Shown piece after piece: positions 42,460 to 51,673 of a DNA stretch of 64,000 nt. A program made the translations under genes and the position numbers. The notes under the pieces are model-generated. The model was given only the letters and a program-made list of their open reading frames with translations. It was not told the DNA's origin and did no database searches. This DNA comes from Algorimicrobium hallyeonense (GTDB lineage: Bacteria; Bacteroidota; Bacteroidia; Flavobacteriales; Flavobacteriaceae): the NCBI RefSeq assembly GCF_042657385.1, contig NZ_JBHSLA010000003.1, positions 248,001 through 312,000 of the forward strand. The letters are read 5' to 3'. Each line of letters opens with the position of its first letter. Positions within the stretch are counted from its first letter, which is position 1.

Positions 42460-44055
42460 CTAACTATTAGCATTCTTATGTTTACGCCATTTACTAAACC
42501 CAAACCATGCGGCTAATAGGACTAAAAACGGAATGAAATATGAAACTGGTTCGCCACTACCATTTACGGTTGTAAATAAACGCTCCCAACGAATTTTTTC
42601 TTTAATGCCTTGACCATTACTATTATAACTCATCCATATAAATACCGGTTTTCCAACCACATGATCGAAAGGCACAAATCCCCAAGAACGTGCGTCTAAC
42701 GAGTTATGGCGGTTGTCTCCCATGAGCCAATAATAATCTTTTTGGAATGTATAGCTATTGGCCACTTCACCATTAATAAAAATCTGATTGCCTTTTACTT
42801 GTAAGGTGTTATTTTCATATTCTGTAATGGCACGTTTGTAAAGTGGTAAAACTTCTAAATTTAAGTCAATTGTTGCTCCAGCTTCAGGAATATAAAGCGG
42901 TCCAAACCAATCGTTATTCCAATTGTAATTAGCGTCATGCGGGAAAACACTTAATTCACGCTCACCTTCCTCACGCTTAAGAGGTTCAACACTCTTCACG
43001 TTTGGATGGTTTTTAAATTTCGCTAAATTTTCATCTGAAATTCCAGGGAAGTAACTCACGGAGTAGTCTTGGTTATACTGCGGGAAATCGGTTATATTAT
43101 AGCGGCTAGACAATATATAATTATTGAAAGGCCCATTTTTTGTTTCTACTTTATAAGAAAATTGCAATTTAGCTCTGTCTGGCAAAGCATTTTGTTTGCC
43201 ATTAATATATACATAACCATTGCGAATTTCTAAAGAATCTCCAGGGATACCAACGGCACGTTTTACGTAATTCGTTTTCTTATCAATTGGTTTGTAATAA
43301 TTTCTATCAGCCGATTTATACATATTGTACAACGTATCTACTGGCCAGTTGAAAACAACAATATCATTATGTTTTATATTTTGAAAACCTGGAATTCTTA
43401 AATAGGGTAGTGATAATTTGTTTATGAATGAGGTGTTTCTGTTTTCTACATTGTCATCATATAAATATGATTTTTTATTAATAAACGGAATGGTATCATG
43501 AACCATTGGCGCAGCTACAGTAGACATGGGAACGCGCGCGCCGTAATGAAATTTACTAACAAAAAGGAAATCGCCAACCAGTAATGATTTTTCTAAAGAA
43601 GACGTTGGAATGGTATACGGTTGAATAATATAGGTGTGCACTACGGTTGCAGCTACAATTGCAAACAGAATAGAACTTACCCAATCACCAAGAGGCGTTC
43701 GGGGATGTAAACTTCTATCTTTTACATGTTGCACATCTACAGCATAATTTAAATAGTAATTATAAAAACCTAAAGTGAATAGCGCCAAAACGGTATCTGT
43801 CGCGGAATTTTTCCCAAAACTTCTAGCGGTTTCAACCCATACAACTGGAAACATGATGAGATTTACAATCGGTAAAAAGAGCAGGATTGTCCAATACCAT
43901 GGACGGTTAATTATCTTCATTAAAATAACCGCATTGTACACAGGAACGAAAGCCTCCCAAGCTTGTCTACCAGCTTTTATATATAATTTCCAAGTTCCTA
44001 ATCCGTGAATAATTTGAATAATTAGGATAACTATGAACAATTGAATGAGTGTCAT
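42460..44055 (-). CDS. lepB: Signal peptidase I, long flavobacterial form
   Basis: 531 aa, about twice the E. coli length. N-terminal helices (about 1-70) form an anchor. The catalytic Ser is in IPTSSLEKSL (the usual SM reads SL), and the Lys is in KRAVGIPGDSLEIRNG. GDNRHNSLDARSWGFVP is the box E motif. A large insert lies between the Lys box and box E, and a final membrane helix at about 500-522 ends in a basic tail. It removes signal peptides from exported proteins. It is downstream of dapB. Confidence 0.94.
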   Translation of the reverse strand: MTLIQLFIVILIIQIIHGLGTWKLYIKAGRQAWEAFVPVYNAVILMKIINRPWYWTILLFLPIVNLIMFPVVWVETARSFGKNSATDTVLALFTLGFYNYYLNYAVDVQHVKDRSLHPRTPLGDWVSSILFAIVAATVVHTYIIQPYTIPTSSLEKSLLVGDFLFVSKFHYGARVPMSTVAAPMVHDTIPFINKKSYLYDDNVENRNTSFINKLSLPYLRIPGFQNIKHNDIVVFNWPVDTLYNMYKSADRNYYKPIDKKTNYVKRAVGIPGDSLEIRNGYVYINGKQNALPDRAKLQFSYKVETKNGPFNNYILSSRYNITDFPQYNQDYSVSYFPGISDENLAKFKNHPNVKSVEPLKREEGERELSVFPHDANYNWNNDWFGPLYIPEAGATIDLNLEVLPLYKRAITEYENNTLQVKGNQIFINGEVANSYTFQKDYYWLMGDNRHNSLDARSWGFVPFDHVVGKPVFIWMSYNSNGQGIKEKIRWERLFTTVNGSGEPVSYFIPFLVLLAAWFGFSKWRKHKNANS

Positions 44056-44118
44056 ATATTTTTACTTTTGTTGTTATTGGTAGGCAACCTTCATATTTCG
44101 TTACCTGAATTGTTTGTT

Positions 44119-44820
44119 TTAACCTATGTTTAACACATCTTTCATGGTGTAAACACCTGTTTTATCTTGTAGCCATTCAGCGGCAATAACAGCGCCTAGT
44201 GCAAACCCTTCGCGGCTATGCGCTTCATGTTCAATAGTAATGGTATCTGTATTGCTGGTATAGGAAACGGCATGGGTTCCAGAAACATCATCAAGGCGTT
44301 TAGCTGAAATGGGTATGGTATTTTCTTTTTTTGAAAGCAGGCTCCAATCTGAATACGAATCGTGTTCAGAAATAATAGATTCTGCTAATGTAATAGCCGT
44401 TCCACTTGGCGCATCCAGTTTTTGAGTATGATGAATTTCTTCTAAAGAAACTTTGTAAGACTCAATTTTCGACATCATTTTGGCTAGTTGTTTATTTAGT
44501 TCAAAAAAGATATTGACACCCAAACTGAAATTTGATGCATAAATAAAAGCGCCATTTTCTTCTTCGCAAAGTGCTTTGGCTTTCTTGAAATTGTCCAACC
44601 AACCGGTAGTTCCAGAAATAACTGGGACACCATGCTTAAAACATTTTATGATATTAAAAAAAGCAGCATTGGGAACACTAAAATCGATAGCAACATCTGC
44701 TTGGGTGATATCGTAGCCATCTTCATCGTTTGTTTTTATAACAATAGTATGGCCACGTTGAATTGCTATTTTTTCAATGGTTTTACCCATTTTACCATAT
44801 CCTAAAAGTGCAATTTTCAT
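44119..44820 (-). CDS. dapB: 4-hydroxy-tetrahydrodipicolinate reductase
   Basis: 233 aa. It reduces the dipicolinate intermediate in lysine and diaminopimelate synthesis. The N-terminal Rossmann motif is GYGKMGKTIE. The catalytic signature is EIHHTQKLDAPSGTA, and SREGFALGAVIAAEWL is the C-terminal motif. At 233 aa it is the shorter form usual in Bacteroidota. It lies in the parA-parB-DUF5683-dapB-lepB operon, 2 nt after DUF5683. Confidence 0.96.
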   Translation of the reverse strand: MKIALLGYGKMGKTIEKIAIQRGHTIVIKTNDEDGYDITQADVAIDFSVPNAAFFNIIKCFKHGVPVISGTTGWLDNFKKAKALCEEENGAFIYASNFSLGVNIFFELNKQLAKMMSKIESYKVSLEEIHHTQKLDAPSGTAITLAESIISEHDSYSDWSLLSKKENTIPISAKRLDDVSGTHAVSYTSNTDTITIEHEAHSREGFALGAVIAAEWLQDKTGVYTMKDVLNIG

Positions 44821-44822
44821 GC

Positions 44823-45425
44823 TTAAAATTTAAAATTAACAGTAATACCTAAATCTCCTGTATTATCGAACTCATTAATTTTATAATGAGGTGCTAGGGA
44901 CAGATTATCATCCACATTGTACTGCAGTAGATGCGCATCCACATTGGCATCAATAATATTTAAGGCGTAAATAGCAATGGTAACCAAAAGCGAAATTTCT
45001 CGGTTCCTGCTCAGTGTTTTTTGTGCTTCACGCAAGCCATCATCATTAATGGTTCCGTAAAATTCATCGTCCGTAAAACCTGCCAATCGTCTTTTATAGG
45101 CATCTCTATAGCGTTGGTATTCTTTATTATTGTCTAAATAAAAATACATACCAATTCCTAATCCTGCATAAACAATAGGGATTTTCCAATATTTTTTATT
45201 GTAGGCTTGGCCTAATCCTGGTAATACAGCAGAATAAAAAGCGGCACGCGCAGGTGCTAACGGATCAATAGGATCTGAAACAATATTATTTGCTTCAACT
45301 TGTAGTTCTTCTAGTGTTTCTGTTTGGACTTCTTCCTTGTCTTCAGAGTTTTTATCTTCTTGAGCCCACGTATTACTACAAAAAGCCAAGATAATAATAA
45401 GCACTATGGCATATTTATTCAGCAC
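44823..45425 (-). CDS. DUF5683 membrane-associated protein
   Basis: 200 aa with a signal peptide (about 1-21, ending NTWAQ), an acidic stretch (about 22-45), then PARAAFYSAVLPGLGQAYNKKYWKIPIVYAGLGIGMYFY, the DUF5683 core. Two hydrophobic segments follow, then a C-terminal beta-rich end (LGITVNFKF). It is conserved next to parB in Flavobacteriaceae, without a known role. Its start overlaps the parB stop by 11 nt. Confidence 0.85.
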   Translation of the reverse strand: MLNKYAIVLIIILAFCSNTWAQEDKNSEDKEEVQTETLEELQVEANNIVSDPIDPLAPARAAFYSAVLPGLGQAYNKKYWKIPIVYAGLGIGMYFYLDNNKEYQRYRDAYKRRLAGFTDDEFYGTINDDGLREAQKTLSRNREISLLVTIAIYALNIIDANVDAHLLQYNVDDNLSLAPHYKINEFDNTGDLGITVNFKF

Positions 45426-46317
45426 GTTTTACCAATTTTAAAATACGATTAAAGTCTTCTTCTGAATGAAAAGGAATTGAAATATTACCTTTTCCATTTT
45501 TTGATACTTTAACGTTGATTTTATGACCAAAGTATTCAGAAAAATCTTTAATACCCTTTTTTACAAATTTAGGAAGTTCTTCCGGTTCTTTTGGTGTTTT
45601 TAACGTTTTATCTGATTGAAAGTCACGGACTAATGTTTCCGTATCTCGAACAGATAATTTATTGGTAATTATCTTCTCATAAATATCCAATTGGAGGCTT
45701 TGATCCTCAATGGTAATAATGGCACGACCATGACCCATGGAGATAAAACCATCTCGCATACCTGTCTGGATAATAGGATCTAATTTTAATAGACGTAAAT
45801 AGTTAGCAATAGTGGATCGTTTTTTACCAACACGATCACTCATTTGCTCTTGTGTTAAATTAATTTCGTCAATTAATCGTTGGTAGGATAAAGCAATTTC
45901 AATGGGATCTAAATCTTGACGTTGAATGTTTTCAACCAAAGCCATTTCAAGCGATTCTTGATCATTTGCAATTCTAATATAGGCTGGAATGGTTTCCAAA
46001 CCTATTAATTTAGAAGCTCTAAAACGACGCTCACCTGATACCAATTGAAAGGTATTAAAGTCTAATTTTCTAACCGTAATAGGTTGAATAACGCCTAACT
46101 CTTTAATAGAGGAGGCTAATTCACGCAGGGTTTCTTCGTTAAAATTAGTACGTGGTTGAAATGGGTTAATATCAATTGCGTCAATATCTAATTCTACAAT
46201 ATTGCCAATAACTTGGTCTGCATTTTTATCCTGACTTGTTTTTATATCGTTTGAAGGATCTTTTAGCAATGCCGATAATCCTCTACCTAAAGCCTGTTTT
46301 TTCGTTGCCTTCGCCAT
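45415..46317 (-). CDS. parB: Chromosome partitioning protein ParB
   Basis: 300 aa CTP-dependent clamp that loads at parS. It has the N-terminal RGLSALLKD, box I (IDINPFQPRTNFNEE, LRELASSIKELGVIQPITVR), box II (ELVSGERRFRASKLIG; ALVENIQRQDLDPIEIA) and the HTH (LTQEQMSDRVGKKRSTIANYLRLL). A C-terminal dimerisation segment ends the protein. parA lies 3 nt upstream. No complete parS site is visible in the window. Confidence 0.96.
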   Translation of the reverse strand: MAKATKKQALGRGLSALLKDPSNDIKTSQDKNADQVIGNIVELDIDAIDINPFQPRTNFNEETLRELASSIKELGVIQPITVRKLDFNTFQLVSGERRFRASKLIGLETIPAYIRIANDQESLEMALVENIQRQDLDPIEIALSYQRLIDEINLTQEQMSDRVGKKRSTIANYLRLLKLDPIIQTGMRDGFISMGHGRAIITIEDQSLQLDIYEKIITNKLSVRDTETLVRDFQSDKTLKTPKEPEELPKFVKKGIKDFSEYFGHKINVKVSKNGKGNISIPFHSEEDFNRILKLVKRAE

Positions 46318-46320
46318 GTT

Positions 46321-47085
46321 TTAGGAGTTTTTATTAATAATTTCTTTTGCCAAACTTAAGTAATTTGTGGCACCTTTACTTGCCGCATCATAGTTTATAA
46401 TGCTTTCACCATAACTTGGTGCTTCACTTAAACGGACATTTCGTTGAATAATGGTTTGGAACACCATGTCATTAAAATGTTTTTGAACTTCTTCAACCAC
46501 TTGGTTTGATAAGCGCAGGCGTGAGTCATACATTGTTAACAGTAAACCTTCAATATCCAATTCAGGATTATGAATTTTTTGCACACTTTTAATCGTATTC
46601 AATAGTTTACCAAGTCCTTCTAAGGCAAAATATTCACATTGAATAGGAATAATTACGGCGTGCGCCGCTGTTAAAGCATTTAAAGTTAGAAGGCCTAAAG
46701 ATGGTGCGCAATCTATTAATATAAAGTCGTAGTCATCAACAATGTCGCCTAATGCTTTTTTAAGCATATATTCACGTTCGTCCTTATCTACTAGTTCAAT
46801 TTCAATAGCAACGAGATCTATATGTGCTGGAATAATATCCAGGTTTGGCGTATCGGTTTTGACAATGGCTTCTCTAGCACTATTAGAATGCTCAAGAAGT
46901 TGGTAGGTTCCAGTCTCGACAGTTTCAACATCAATACCCAATCCAGACGTTGCGTTAGCTTGTGGATCAGCATCTATAAGGAGAACTTTTTTTTCAAGTA
47001 CGCCTAGGGAAGCAGCTAAATTAATAGAGGTTGTTGTTTTACCAACACCACCTTTTTGATTAGCTATAGCTATTATTTTACCCAT
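46321..47085 (-). CDS. parA: Chromosome partitioning ATPase ParA (Soj)
   Basis: 254 aa. The deviant Walker A is KGGVGKTTT (about residues 11-19), Walker A' and B are VLLIDADPQANATSGLG and DFILIDCAPSLGLL, and PIQCEYFALEGL follows. It is the first gene of the chromosome-segregation operon and divergent from nirK. The 266-nt gap between the two holds the nirK promoter and operator. Confidence 0.97.
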   Translation of the reverse strand: MGKIIAIANQKGGVGKTTTSINLAASLGVLEKKVLLIDADPQANATSGLGIDVETVETGTYQLLEHSNSAREAIVKTDTPNLDIIPAHIDLVAIEIELVDKDEREYMLKKALGDIVDDYDFILIDCAPSLGLLTLNALTAAHAVIIPIQCEYFALEGLGKLLNTIKSVQKIHNPELDIEGLLLTMYDSRLRLSNQVVEEVQKHFNDMVFQTIIQRNVRLSEAPSYGESIINYDAASKGATNYLSLAKEIINKNS

Positions 47086-47282
47086 TAATTGATTTGGTTT
47101 AATTACGCGTAAAAATACAATTATTTGTGGGTTTAGAAAATGGAAGTTGTTAACAAACGTTTAAACAGGTGACCTTTTTTTTAATAGGACTGGTTTTAAT
47201 TGGTTTAGCTTGTTTTTTTAATATTTTTAACTTAAGATTAAGGAAACTGACAAATATCATAAAACAAACTTGATATGATGAT

Positions 47283-47290
47283 TACATTTG
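47283..47290 (+). promoter_or_regulatory. -7 promoter element for nirK
   Basis: TACATTTG matches TAnnTTTG but lacks a correctly spaced -33 TTG, suggesting dependence on an activator. An ATATCA/TGATAT inverted repeat (47254-47259 and 47271-47276) lies just upstream. Confidence 0.5.
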
Positions 47291-47298
47291 TTCTTTAA

Positions 47299-47318
47299 TT
47301 AGGATAAAAGCATCCGAA
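47299..47318. promoter_or_regulatory. Palindromic operator candidate before nirK
   Basis: TTAGGATAAA / AGCATCCGAA; its reverse complement matches 16 of 20 positions of TTCGGATAAA/TTTATCCGAA. It lies just after the -7 box. Related sites precede ric and the Rrf2 gene. Confidence 0.6.
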
Positions 47319-47351
47319 TTAATTTTTAAACACTAATCAATATTTAAAATT

Positions 47352-48812
47352 ATGAAAATAAAGAAATTTATGAAACCCGTTTACCCAATGATGGTATTGT
47401 TTGCTTTGGCTGTATTTTTTACAGGTTGTATGGAAGAAAAACAAGCAAGCTATGAAAATGCTGAAGATATTCCAGTTAATCAAGAAATGATGGCAGAATT
47501 AACGGCGCCACCTCACGTTCCAACACCTATTGGGAGAAGAAAAGCGAAAAAGCTTAAAGTGAATATGGAAATTCTTGAGCAAGAAGGTGAAATGACTGAT
47601 GGTGTAAGATATAACTATTGGACTTTTGGAGGCTCTGTGCCAGGTAGTTTTATTAGAACACGAGTAGGTGATGAAGTGGAATTTACCTTATCGAATCACC
47701 CAGACAACAAATTACCGCATAATATTGATTTACATGCCGTTACTGGACCAGGCGGAGGCGCAGAGTCTTCTTTTGTGGCACCAGGATTTGAAAAAACGTT
47801 TTCTTTTAAAACGTTAAATCCAGGACTGTTTGTTTATCATTGTGCAACAGCACCCGTTGGAATGCACATTGCAAATGGTATGTATGGTTTAATTTTGGTT
47901 GAGCCTGAAGGCGGTTTGCCACCAGTTGATAAAGAGTATTATATCATGCAAGGTGATTTCTATACTAAAGGTAAAAATGGTGAACGAGGATTGCAACCTT
48001 TCGATATGCAAAAAGCGGTTGATGAAAATGCCGATTATGTTGTGTTTAACGGTAGTGTTGATGGTTTAACTGGCGATAATGCCATTACAGCTCAAGTAGG
48101 GGAAACTGTAAGACTTTATGTTGGTAATGGTGGACCAAACCTAGTATCATCCTTCCATGTTATTGGCGAGATATTTGACAAAGTATATGTAGAAGGAGGC
48201 GATTTAATTAATGAAAACATACAAACCACGCTTATTCCCGCTGGTGGAGCTGCTATTGTTGAGTTCCGTGTGGATGTTCCGGGATCACTTGTTTTAGTAG
48301 ATCACTCTATTTTTAGAGCTTTTAATAAAGGCGCTTTAGGAATTCTAAATGTTGAAGGTGAAGAAAATGAGAAAATCTATTCTGGCGAAACATATGAAGG
48401 TATTTACCATCCAGAGGGTCCTGGAATTCAAAGTATGCCTACAACCGATGAAATTGTAGAATCTGAAATTCCAGCAAAATCATTTGAGGAGCAAATGGAA
48501 TTTGGTAAACAAGTATACATGCAAACATGTTTTGCTTGTCACCAAGGCGAAGGTCAAGGTATTCCTAATGCTTTTCCGCCATTGGCAAAATCAGATTACT
48601 TAAATGCTGATGTAAATCGTGCAATTAGTGCTGTAGTTAATGGCTTAAGTGGAGAGATAATTGTTAACGGAAACACTTATAATAGTGTTATGACGAGACA
48701 GATGATTTCTTCAGAAGAGGTTGCTAATGTCTTAACTTATGTTTATAATAGCTGGGGGAACAACAAACAAGTTGTTACAACAGAAATGGTAAATAAAGTA
48801 AAAAATAAATAA
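47352..48812 (+). CDS. nirK: Copper nitrite reductase with C-terminal cytochrome c domain
   Basis: 486 aa. It reduces nitrite to nitric oxide. A lipoprotein signal ends at C26 (FTGC). Copper ligands read: H123 and M177, C164, H172 for type 1; H128, H163 and H269 for type 2; catalytic D126 in NIDLH. Residues about 375-480 are a fused cytochrome c domain with CFACH at 393-397, which can deliver electrons to the copper centre. So the enzyme is membrane-attached in the periplasm and partly self-supplied with an electron entry point. It heads a run with a NirV-like protein, SCO and a porin. Confidence 0.96.
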   Translation: MKIKKFMKPVYPMMVLFALAVFFTGCMEEKQASYENAEDIPVNQEMMAELTAPPHVPTPIGRRKAKKLKVNMEILEQEGEMTDGVRYNYWTFGGSVPGSFIRTRVGDEVEFTLSNHPDNKLPHNIDLHAVTGPGGGAESSFVAPGFEKTFSFKTLNPGLFVYHCATAPVGMHIANGMYGLILVEPEGGLPPVDKEYYIMQGDFYTKGKNGERGLQPFDMQKAVDENADYVVFNGSVDGLTGDNAITAQVGETVRLYVGNGGPNLVSSFHVIGEIFDKVYVEGGDLINENIQTTLIPAGGAAIVEFRVDVPGSLVLVDHSIFRAFNKGALGILNVEGEENEKIYSGETYEGIYHPEGPGIQSMPTTDEIVESEIPAKSFEEQMEFGKQVYMQTCFACHQGEGQGIPNAFPPLAKSDYLNADVNRAISAVVNGLSGEIIVNGNTYNSVMTRQMISSEEVANVLTYVYNSWGNNKQVVTTEMVNKVKNK

Positions 48813-48820
48813 TTTAAAAT

Positions 48821-49597
48821 ATGAAAACCAGAGTCTTTAGCTTGTTTTTAATGTGTTTAGTGTTTCAATCTATTATGTTTGGACAAGCTAAAGATATGGT
48901 TCTTATAGAAGGAAGCCGCTATTTACCGTTGTATGGTCGTGACTCAACAGTTGTTGCTGTCAAAGATTTTAAAATGGACATGTATCCTGTTAGTATTAAA
49001 GACTATGAAACGTTTTTAAAAGAGAATCCAAAATGGCGAAAGTCGCAAGTAAAAGGCTTATTTGCAGATAAAAGCTACTTGTCTAATTGGGAGTCTGATT
49101 TAAAAATGAATGATTTTGTTAATCCCAACAGCCCAATTACCAATGTATCCTGGTTCGCCGCGAAAGCCTATTGCGAATGTCAAGACAAACGATTACCAAC
49201 TGTAGATGAATGGGAATATGCTGCTATGGCAGACGAAACCACCAAAGACGCCCGAGTTAAACCCGAATATAATGCACGGATTTTAGCTTGGTATGAAGAA
49301 CCTCGTAAGGAGTATATTATTGGAGAAAGTCCAAAAAATGTTTGGGGCGTTTATGATTTACATGGTTTGGTTTGGGAGTGGACGCTAGATTTTAATTCGG
49401 TATTAATTACCGGAGAATCTAGAAAAGATACGGACACCGATAGCAATTTGTTTTGCGGTAGTGCTTCCATAAATGCAACGGATTTAATGAATTATGCCGC
49501 TTTTATGCGTTATGCTATTCGCGGAAGCTTACAAGCAAAGAATTCCATGAAAAACCTAGGTTTTCGTTGTGTAAAAGATGTTGAAAAATTAAAATAA
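48821..49597 (+). CDS. nirV: NirV-like SUMF1/FGE-family protein
   Basis: 258 aa with a signal peptide (about 1-21). The formylglycine-generating-enzyme fold shows FKMDMYPVSIKDYETFLKENPKW, PITNVSWFAAKAYCECQDKRLPTVDEWEYAA, GVYDLHGLVWEWT and the C-terminal NLGFRCVKD. nirV is by tradition the SUMF1-type gene after nirK in many denitrifiers, so context decides the name. Its precise role in nitrite reductase maturation is not established. It lies 8 nt after nirK. Confidence 0.85.
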   Translation: MKTRVFSLFLMCLVFQSIMFGQAKDMVLIEGSRYLPLYGRDSTVVAVKDFKMDMYPVSIKDYETFLKENPKWRKSQVKGLFADKSYLSNWESDLKMNDFVNPNSPITNVSWFAAKAYCECQDKRLPTVDEWEYAAMADETTKDARVKPEYNARILAWYEEPRKEYIIGESPKNVWGVYDLHGLVWEWTLDFNSVLITGESRKDTDTDSNLFCGSASINATDLMNYAAFMRYAIRGSLQAKNSMKNLGFRCVKDVEKLK

Positions 49598-49598
49598 A

Positions 49599-50315
49599 AT
49601 GAAAACACTAAAATATATAGTTGTTGTTTTGCTAACGGTTGTAGCATTTCAAAGTTGTAATTCTGATAAGAAAAATACAGATCAACTTTCTGGGGTTTAT
49701 CAATGTCCGATGCAATGTGAAGGAGATAAAACTTATGAAAAAAACGTGGGTTGTCCTATTTGTAAAATGGACTTACAATTAGTTGAAGAAAAAGTTTCAA
49801 AAACGGAAGCTCTTGGAGAGATTTCTGATGAATCAATTTTTAACCTGACCAGTAAATGGAACACGGAAGAAGGTACCGAAATTCAGCTTGAAGATTTAAA
49901 AGGAAAAACCTTGGTCATGGTCATGATTTACACATCCTGTAAAGCGGCTTGTCCCAGACTTGTAGCAGATATGCGAAATATTGAAGCGCAAATCCCGAAA
50001 GAAAGTTTAAACGATCTTCAGTTTATATTGGTCAGTATAGACCCTACAGTAGATACACCAGAGCGTTTAAAAGATTTTGCAATAGAAAATGCTATGGATG
50101 ATGAACATTGGACATTTTTACAAGGTTCAGAAAGTGGTGTAAGAGAATTTGCCAATGTATTATCTGTAAAGTATAAAGAAATTTCACCTATAGATTTTTC
50201 CCACTCCAATATCATTTCGGTATTTAATACGCAAGGCGAATTAATGCATCAGCAAGAAGGTTTAGGCGTGGACAATAAAGAAACTATAGCAACTATTTTA
50301 GAATTAACATCCTAA
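49599..50315 (+). CDS. SCO family copper-chaperone lipoprotein with an N-terminal heavy-metal-binding domain
   Basis: 238 aa lipoprotein (lipobox FQSC20). Residues about 35-60 hold CPMQC...CPICKMDL, the pattern of short heavy-metal-binding domains found on copper/zinc efflux proteins. The thioredoxin-like SCO domain (about 85-238) has the copper-binding CKAACP (C114, C118) and a His in DFSHSN. SCO proteins insert copper into CuA or related sites; beside nirK it probably supplies copper to nitrite reductase. The start follows the previous stop by 1 nt. Confidence 0.9.
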   Translation: MKTLKYIVVVLLTVVAFQSCNSDKKNTDQLSGVYQCPMQCEGDKTYEKNVGCPICKMDLQLVEEKVSKTEALGEISDESIFNLTSKWNTEEGTEIQLEDLKGKTLVMVMIYTSCKAACPRLVADMRNIEAQIPKESLNDLQFILVSIDPTVDTPERLKDFAIENAMDDEHWTFLQGSESGVREFANVLSVKYKEISPIDFSHSNIISVFNTQGELMHQQEGLGVDNKETIATILELTS

Positions 50316-50367
50316 TATAAAGGTCTTCACGCATGCAAACTGGCATGCAAAGTAAAATAATAATCTT

Positions 50368-51633
50368 ATGAGAAAACTATTAATTATCATGCTCCTCGGA
50401 GTTATGAGCCAGCCCCTTTTTGCCCAAAATTTTGAGATTTCGGCAGAATTGAGACCACGCTTAGAATATCGTAATGGATATAAAACGTTGACAGTAGATT
50501 CATTAGATGCTGCTTCATTCGTATCCCAACGTACCCGATTAAATTTGGGATATGGAAGTGAAAAAATTAATATGTATTTAAGCATTCAAGATGTTCGTGT
50601 TTGGGGCGATGTTCCTACCTTGAATACGGCAGATGCTAATGGAACAAGCATTCATGAAGCTTGGGCAGAATTACTGTTTACGCCTGAATTTTCATTAAAA
50701 CTTGGGCGTCAAGAAATTTCTTATGACGATCAACGGATTTTTGGAGCCGTAGGTTGGGCACAACAAGCAAGAAGTCACGATGCTTTATTAGCTATTTATA
50801 AACCTAATACCAATAATCATTTTGAATTGGGTTTAGCACTAAATGCTAGTTCTGAAAGTCTTTTTGAAACCATTTACGCTTTAAACAACTACAAATCTTT
50901 GCAATATATTTGGTATCATACACAGTTATCACCGGTTAATTTAAGTTTTTTAGCACTTAATAATGGATTGGCTTTTATAAAAAATGGGAAGCAAGAAGTA
51001 GATTATAACCAAACATTTGGTGCGTATGCTAAACTAGCTAAAAGTCCATTTAACGCGGAGGCATCCCTATATTTTCAGACGGGAAAAATTGCTGACCAAC
51101 CGGTTCAAGCTTACAACGTATCTCTTAATGGATCTTATACTTTTAAAAACGGTTTAAAACCGGGGTTAGGTGTAGAATATCTTTCAGGAACCGATATGGA
51201 TGCTACAAATTCTGATAGTAATTCCTTTAATCCCTGGTATGGAACAAATCATAAATTTAATGGATGGATGGATTATTTTTACGTAGGAAATCACATCAAT
51301 TCGGTGGGATTGGTTGATGTTTACGCCAATATAACCTATACTAAAAACAAGTTTTCCGTTTCTGTTATTCCGCACATGTTTTCGTCTGCGGCAACCGTAA
51401 CCAATTCATTAAACGAAGATATGGATGCTTATTTAGGAACAGAAATAGATTTAGCATTAACCTATAAATGGACTAAAGATGTGAGTTTTCAAGCAGGATA
51501 TTCGCAGATGTTTGCAACAGATACCATGGCCGTTTTAAAAGGCGGAAATGCCAATGCTACAACTAATTGGGCTTGGGCTATGATTACCATAAAACCTAGC
51601 TTATTTAAAACAAGTTTTAAGAGTAACGAATAG
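50368..51633 (+). CDS. Alginate-export-family outer membrane porin
   Basis: 421 aa barrel. Signal peptide about 1-19 (ending LFAQ). SAELRPRLEYRNGYKTL and QRTRLNLGYGSEKINMYLSIQDVRVWGD, then WAELLFTPEFSLKLGRQEISYDDQRIFG, match the alginate-export porin fold. The C-terminus ends WAWAMITIKPSLF. In this operon it is more likely to admit nitrite, or another small anion, than a polysaccharide; that is inference. Confidence 0.85.
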   Translation: MRKLLIIMLLGVMSQPLFAQNFEISAELRPRLEYRNGYKTLTVDSLDAASFVSQRTRLNLGYGSEKINMYLSIQDVRVWGDVPTLNTADANGTSIHEAWAELLFTPEFSLKLGRQEISYDDQRIFGAVGWAQQARSHDALLAIYKPNTNNHFELGLALNASSESLFETIYALNNYKSLQYIWYHTQLSPVNLSFLALNNGLAFIKNGKQEVDYNQTFGAYAKLAKSPFNAEASLYFQTGKIADQPVQAYNVSLNGSYTFKNGLKPGLGVEYLSGTDMDATNSDSNSFNPWYGTNHKFNGWMDYFYVGNHINSVGLVDVYANITYTKNKFSVSVIPHMFSSAATVTNSLNEDMDAYLGTEIDLALTYKWTKDVSFQAGYSQMFATDTMAVLKGGNANATTNWAWAMITIKPSLFKTSFKSNE

Positions 51634-51673
51634 CAGCACTATGTTCGGAAACTAGTTTTTGTTGCCTATTCGT

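Noticed and set aside
47254..47276. ATATCA/TGATAT repeat before nirK as an FNR/CRP site
   Set aside because: The 11-nt spacing and arms do not fit TTGAT-N4-ATCAA; it is noted only as part of the promoter entry.
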